64,000 nt of DNA from JAEUMG01 sp046349315. GTDB lineage: Bacteria > Pseudomonadota > Alphaproteobacteria > Rhizobiales > Aestuariivirgaceae. The stretch spans positions 62,001 through 126,000 of the forward strand of contig JAXMCQ010000009.1 of NCBI GenBank assembly GCA_046349315.1, in the 5' to 3' direction. Below the pieces are notes generated by a model. That model made no database searches and was not told the origin of the DNA. It worked only from the letters and a program-made list of their open reading frames with translations. Of the stretch, positions 60,475 to 64,000 are shown one piece after another (the first letter of the stretch is position 1; each line of letters starts with the position of its first letter). The translations under genes were made by a program, and so were the position numbers.

Positions 60475-61500
60475 ATGACGACAGGTGAGGTGCCGGCGCC
60501 GGCTTCGGGGCGTTTGAAGCGGTTTCTAGCCGATCAGTTGCGCAATATCGCGCCGGTCTTCACATTACTTGCGCTGATCGTCTTCTTCACCATCGCCAGC
60601 CCCTCCTTCCTCACCCTCGACAATACCTTCAACATCATGTCGCAGGTGTCGATCACCGGCATCATCGCCGTCGGCCTTACCTTCGTGATCTTGACCGCCG
60701 AGATCGATCTTTCGGTTGCCGCCGTCGCCAATGCGGTCGGCATCACCATGGCCTATTTCACATTGCAGCCCGACTATGTGAACATCGCCAATATTCCCTT
60801 GCCGGGCATCATCGCGATTGTCCTCACCTTGCTGACGGCACTCGCCTTCGGCCTCATCACCGCCTTCGGCGTCACCTGGATCGGTATTCCCTCCTTCATC
60901 ATGACGCTTGCCATGATGCAGATCGCCAATGGCGTTTCGGCCTTATTGGTGCGCGGCCAGATCGCCTATTCCTATCCCGATTTCATCACCATGCTGGGCT
61001 CGGGCTCGATCTTCGGGATCCGATGGACGATCGTGGTCTGTCTCCTGTTCCTGCTCGTCGCGCATCTCGTCCTCACCTACACGCGCTTCGGGCGCTATGT
61101 GTACATGGTCGGCGGCAATCGCGAGGCGGCGGAATATTCCGGCGTCAATGTGAAGCTCATCATTGCCGCGGTGATGATCATTTGCGCCGTCTGCGCCGGC
61201 ATTGCCGGCATGCTGGGTGTCGCCTATTTCGGTTCCGCGCAGCAGAACCAGTTCGACACCTTCCTGCTCGATGCGATCGCCGCCGTAGTGGTCGGCGGCA
61301 CCAGCCTCTTTGGCGGTCGCGGCGGCATCGGTAATACCATCATCGGCCTGCTCGTCCTTGGCGTCTTGAACAACGGCCTCGATCACATCCAGATCGACAG
61401 CTTTCTCAAAATCCTGATCCGCGGCCTGATCCTCTTGGCGGCCTTGGTGATCAATGTCTATGCGCAGGTCCTGCGCGAAAGACAGGCCAGCACGGATTGA
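60475..61500 (+). CDS. Ribose/xylose-type ABC transporter permease
   Basis: RbsC/XylH-type inner-membrane permease of 341 residues, about ten hydrophobic segments, from ATG 60475. An upstream TTG at 60460 is less likely. Family stretches are GIIAVGLTFVILTAEIDLSVAAV near residue 60, NREAAEYSGVNVKLI and VVGGTSLFGGRGGIGNTIIG. It completes the binding protein-ATPase-permease set; one permease probably works as a homodimer. The operon ends here, convergent with a MAPEG gene. Confidence 0.93.
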   Translation: MTTGEVPAPASGRLKRFLADQLRNIAPVFTLLALIVFFTIASPSFLTLDNTFNIMSQVSITGIIAVGLTFVILTAEIDLSVAAVANAVGITMAYFTLQPDYVNIANIPLPGIIAIVLTLLTALAFGLITAFGVTWIGIPSFIMTLAMMQIANGVSALLVRGQIAYSYPDFITMLGSGSIFGIRWTIVVCLLFLLVAHLVLTYTRFGRYVYMVGGNREAAEYSGVNVKLIIAAVMIICAVCAGIAGMLGVAYFGSAQQNQFDTFLLDAIAAVVVGGTSLFGGRGGIGNTIIGLLVLGVLNNGLDHIQIDSFLKILIRGLILLAALVINVYAQVLRERQASTD

Positions 61501-61523
61501 GCCCGGGGAAGCCTGTCTCGCTT

Positions 61524-61910
61524 CTACACCAGCGCCAATCCGAGATTGGCGACCGCGCCGATAATGATTGCCGACATCGTCAGCATCATTCCGGCCGCCC
61601 GCACCGGTAAGGGTTCGGGCTCGCGGCTCACCGCATAGGCATGCAGCGACCGCCCTACGATGAGCAGCACGCCGATCGCATTGATGAGCCACCACGGTCC
61701 CTGCTGCAGTTCGGCCAGCAGCATCAGGATAAGCGTCAGCGGCACATACTCCGCGAAATTTCCATGCACGCGCAGCCGCCGCAGGAGCTGGTGATTGCCG
61801 CCATCGCCAAGCGCAACCTTGGCTTGGCGCCGCTGCAGAACGACGCGGACGCTGAGAAAGACGAAAAAAAGTGCGAGCAATGCGGCATAGACGGGCGTGA
61901 TGGCGATCAT
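61524..61910 (-). CDS. MAPEG-family membrane protein
   Basis: Small integral membrane protein of 128 residues with four hydrophobic segments and the MAPEG signature RRLRVHGNFAEYVPLTLIL. The family includes glutathione-S-transferase and leukotriene-synthase relatives; bacterial members are often uncharacterised glutathione-related enzymes. GGAAG precedes the ATG. It is convergent with the sugar importer and 28 bp downstream of the SulP gene on the same strand. The role is not known. Confidence 0.88.
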   Translation of the reverse strand: MIAITPVYAALLALFFVFLSVRVVLQRRQAKVALGDGGNHQLLRRLRVHGNFAEYVPLTLILMLLAELQQGPWWLINAIGVLLIVGRSLHAYAVSREPEPLPVRAAGMMLTMSAIIIGAVANLGLALV

Positions 61911-61938
61911 GGGGGCTTCCGATGCTGACTTGGAGCGA

Positions 61939-63630
61939 TCAACTATCCGCTCTCATCAGCAGATCATCAAGGGACCCTCGCTCCAGCGCGTCCTGCCATT
62001 TCTCCCCATCATCGGCGGTGAGGAGGTCGCGGACGCGGCCAAGCGCGCCGATGATGCGCAGCGAGATGTTGCGCTTGGCGAGTTCGTCGCGAAGCTCGGC
62101 CAGCATGCGCGCGCCGGCGAGATCGAGGCGCGCTGCCGCCGATAGATCGCAGACGACGAGCGTGATGGCGCGTCCCTCCGCCGCGAGCCGGGCCATGACC
62201 GTGTCGCGGACGGCGTCGGCATTGACATAGATGAGCGAGGCCTCGGGGCGGAAGGCAAGCGTCCCGGGCGGCTCCTCGTTTTCGGGATGCCGGCTCATAT
62301 CCGCATAGCGTCTTGTGCCGGGGATCCGGCCGAGAAAGGCGACATGCGGCCGCGATGCCACCGCGAGCAACATGAGAACCGAAGCCAGGGCCGCGAGCAG
62401 GATGCCTTGCAGGATGCCGAACAGCAGGACACCGCCAAGTGCGACGACAGCCGCCAGGAAGTCGATCCGGCTCACGCGCCACATGTGAAGGAGCGCCGAC
62501 AAATCGAAAAGTCCGGCGATCGCCGTCAAGACCACTGCGGCGAGCACCGCCTTGGGCAGGTTTTCGAGGAGGCCGGTCAGGAAGAGCAGGCAAAGCGCCA
62601 GTGTGATGGAGGCGAAGACCAGTGCCAGGGGGCTGCGGGCGCCGGCCTTGTCATTGACGGCCGATTGCGAAAGGCCCCCCGCCACCGGATAGCCTTGGCC
62701 GAGCCCGGCTGCGAGATTGGCGGCCCCGACGCCCAAGAGTTCCTGGCGCGCGCCGATCGCGTAATTGTGTTTCGCAGCGAAGCTGCGCGCCGCGGAGACG
62801 CCCTCGATATAGGCAAGCAGCAGGCAGCCCGCCGCCAACGGCACGATGTCCTCGACATCGCGCCAGCGCAGTGCCGGCCCGCGAAGCTCCGGAAGCCCCG
62901 CCGGGATATGACCGGTCACCGGCACGCCGAAGCTCTGCAAGGCGAAGAGCGTCGTCACGATGATCGACAAGGCGACGACGCCAAGTGCCACAGGCCGCCC
63001 GGGAAGCAGGCGCTCTCCGAAGATAAGGAGCAGCAGCGCGACCAGCCCGATTGCGAGCACCAGGCCCTGTGTCATCGGCAATTGTCCGACGAGCGTCGTC
63101 ACCCGCTCGATGAAATTATGCCCGCCGCCTGGCACGCCGAACAGGCTTGGGAGTTGCGTCATCGCGATCGTCAGCCCGGCACCGGCTTTGAAGCCGACCA
63201 GCACGCTGTCGCTGATGAGCTTGACGAGCACGCTCAGGCGCAGGAGCCAGGCGATGAAGCACAGCGCCGCAACGGTGAAGGCCGCAAGGCTCGCGATCTG
63301 CGCATAGCGCTCGGTATCGCCGGCCGCCATGACGCCGACGGCGCTGGCGATCATCAGCGATATGGCCGAGGTCGGTCCCATCGCCAATTGCCGCGACGAG
63401 CCGAACAGCGCATAGCCAAGCCCGCCGAGCAGATAGCCGTAAATGCCGACTTGCGGCGGCAGCCCGGCGAGCGTTGCATAGGCAAGCGAAACCGGAACCG
63501 CATAGGCCGCAAGAGTAATGCCGGCAATTGCGTCGGCGGAGAGCCAGCGTGCCTGGTAGTCAGCGAGCCACTGCGCCGGAGGAAAAAACCGGCGCCACTG
63601 TGGCGCAACCGGGGCGCCATCTTCGCTCAT
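61939..63630 (-). CDS. SulP/SLC26-family anion transporter with STAS domain
   Basis: Membrane transporter of about 563 residues. The N-terminal 420 residues carry 12-14 hydrophobic segments with the SulP signature VGIYGYLLGGLGYALFGSS and QLAMGPTSAISLM. The C-terminal STAS domain lies at about 455-555 (VVCDLSAAARLDLAGARML). Substrates in the family include sulfate, bicarbonate and dicarboxylates. ATG 63630 is taken as start; a TTG at 63642 is possible. No sulfate-assimilation genes are adjacent, so the substrate stays open. Confidence 0.92.
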   Translation of the reverse strand: MSEDGAPVAPQWRRFFPPAQWLADYQARWLSADAIAGITLAAYAVPVSLAYATLAGLPPQVGIYGYLLGGLGYALFGSSRQLAMGPTSAISLMIASAVGVMAAGDTERYAQIASLAAFTVAALCFIAWLLRLSVLVKLISDSVLVGFKAGAGLTIAMTQLPSLFGVPGGGHNFIERVTTLVGQLPMTQGLVLAIGLVALLLLIFGERLLPGRPVALGVVALSIIVTTLFALQSFGVPVTGHIPAGLPELRGPALRWRDVEDIVPLAAGCLLLAYIEGVSAARSFAAKHNYAIGARQELLGVGAANLAAGLGQGYPVAGGLSQSAVNDKAGARSPLALVFASITLALCLLFLTGLLENLPKAVLAAVVLTAIAGLFDLSALLHMWRVSRIDFLAAVVALGGVLLFGILQGILLAALASVLMLLAVASRPHVAFLGRIPGTRRYADMSRHPENEEPPGTLAFRPEASLIYVNADAVRDTVMARLAAEGRAITLVVCDLSAAARLDLAGARMLAELRDELAKRNISLRIIGALGRVRDLLTADDGEKWQDALERGSLDDLLMRADS

Positions 63631-63642
63631 CTGGTCCTGCAA

Positions 63643-63806
63643 TCTTTCCCGTATTCACGGGCGTGGATTGAGCCTAGCGCAAAGGGTGCCTGAGGTCACG
63701 CCTCGTCGTGTGGTCCTTGAACTGTTACTATGGGTTTTGATCGGTGGACGGAGAGTCTCGATATTCACCGCCGCTGGAATCCGCCGATCATCGAAGGTTG
63801 AGCACC
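63643..63806. other. Divergent intergenic region SulP / VIT-like gene
   Basis: The 164-bp spacer should contain promoters in both directions. No clear palindrome or named binding site was recognised. Confidence 0.3.
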
Positions 63807-64000
63807 GTGCAAGACGAGTCCTCAAAACGCATCCTCTCGCCGATCGAACGGGTCGCAGAAGTCCTGTTCGGCCTTATCATGGTGCTGACTTTCACCGGCT
63901 CGCTTAGTGCCGCAGAGGCGGGCGAGGCGGAAGTCCGCACCATGCTGATCGGTGCTATCGGCTGCAATCTTGCCTGGGCCCTGATCGACGGCATCTTTTA
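63807..64000 (+). CDS. VIT-like (CCC1-related) membrane protein, 3'-truncated
   Basis: Starts at GTG 63807 with GAAGG 9 bp upstream and remains open to the window edge (64 codons). The translated start QDESSKRILSPIERVAEVLF continues GLIMVLTFTGSLSAAEAG and GAIGCNLAWALIDGIF, which matches the N-terminus of VIT1/CCC1-related proteins annotated as small inner-membrane proteins. Vacuolar iron transporters are the name-giving relatives; the bacterial function is unproven. Only the N-terminal quarter or so is visible. Confidence 0.8.
   Translation, partial: MQDESSKRILSPIERVAEVLFGLIMVLTFTGSLSAAEAGEAEVRTMLIGAIGCNLAWALIDGIF

Noticed and set aside
62287..63693. Open frame of 468 codons antisense to the SulP gene
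   Set aside because: The SulP transporter on the other strand is secure, and the translation is a low-complexity, charged antisense product.

Overview
The window is GC-rich, gene-dense chromosomal DNA from an alphaproteobacterium, most likely a member of the Hyphomicrobiales (Rhizobiales) or a near relative. The evidence is an imuA-imuB-dnaE2 mutagenesis cassette behind a GTTC-N7-GTTC LexA box, an Entner-Doudoroff operon (zwf-pgl-edd-eda), many sugar/nucleoside ABC transporters with Tat-type binding proteins, and a FixK/FNR-type box in front of a low-oxygen stress operon. No rRNA, tRNA, CRISPR array, transposase or phage gene is visible. The first and last genes run off the window.

Layout. 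1-3720: molybdenum hydroxylase operon (FAD, 2Fe-2S and Mo subunits plus a MoaD-like protein). 3795-5099: UDP-glucose dehydrogenase. 5251-10759: LexA-controlled translesion cassette. 10823-14229 (minus): prmB and hrpB. 14355-18965: Entner-Doudoroff operon. 19124-20713 (minus): release factor 3. 21156-25859 (minus): BMP/nucleoside-type ABC importer, followed by an IolG-like dehydrogenase (25974-26984). 27214-33247 (minus): NAD-synthase-like protein, AMP ligase, acyl carrier protein, asparagine-synthetase-like amidotransferase and double-GNAT protein, with a divergent Wzx-like flippase (33435-34751). 35336-42790: glucokinase, LacI-type regulator, xylB, xylA, a TIM-barrel isomerase and a Gfo/Idh/MocA dehydrogenase. 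42828-49626 (minus): CBS-BON, Lon-like protease, universal stress protein and P1B ATPase behind a FixK/FNR box, plus another Usp. 49718-56288 (minus): alpha/beta hydrolase, peptide-type binding protein, isochorismatase, M24 hydrolase, GlxA-type regulator and PhyH dioxygenase. 56370-61500: methylthioribose kinase followed by a ribose-type ABC importer. 61524-64000: MAPEG protein, SulP transporter and the start of a VIT-like membrane protein.

How it fits together. Central sugar metabolism dominates. Xylose is isomerised and phosphorylated by XylA/XylB, glucose is phosphorylated by Glk, and hexose phosphates enter the Entner-Doudoroff path. Two ABC importers and two Gfo/Idh/MocA dehydrogenases extend the sugar and nucleoside range. 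The mtnK-transporter pairing suggests uptake of methylthioribose or a related pentoside. The 49.7-56.3 kb block looks like catabolism of an amidated or quaternary-amine compound.

The best candidate for an undescribed system is the 27.2-34.8 kb block. It joins two ATP-dependent nitrogen- or adenylate-transfer enzymes, a carrier-protein loading pair, a tandem acetyltransferase and a lipid-linked flippase, with no glycosyltransferases, PKS or NRPS. Several small repeat families sit in intergenic spaces, mostly at operon ends.
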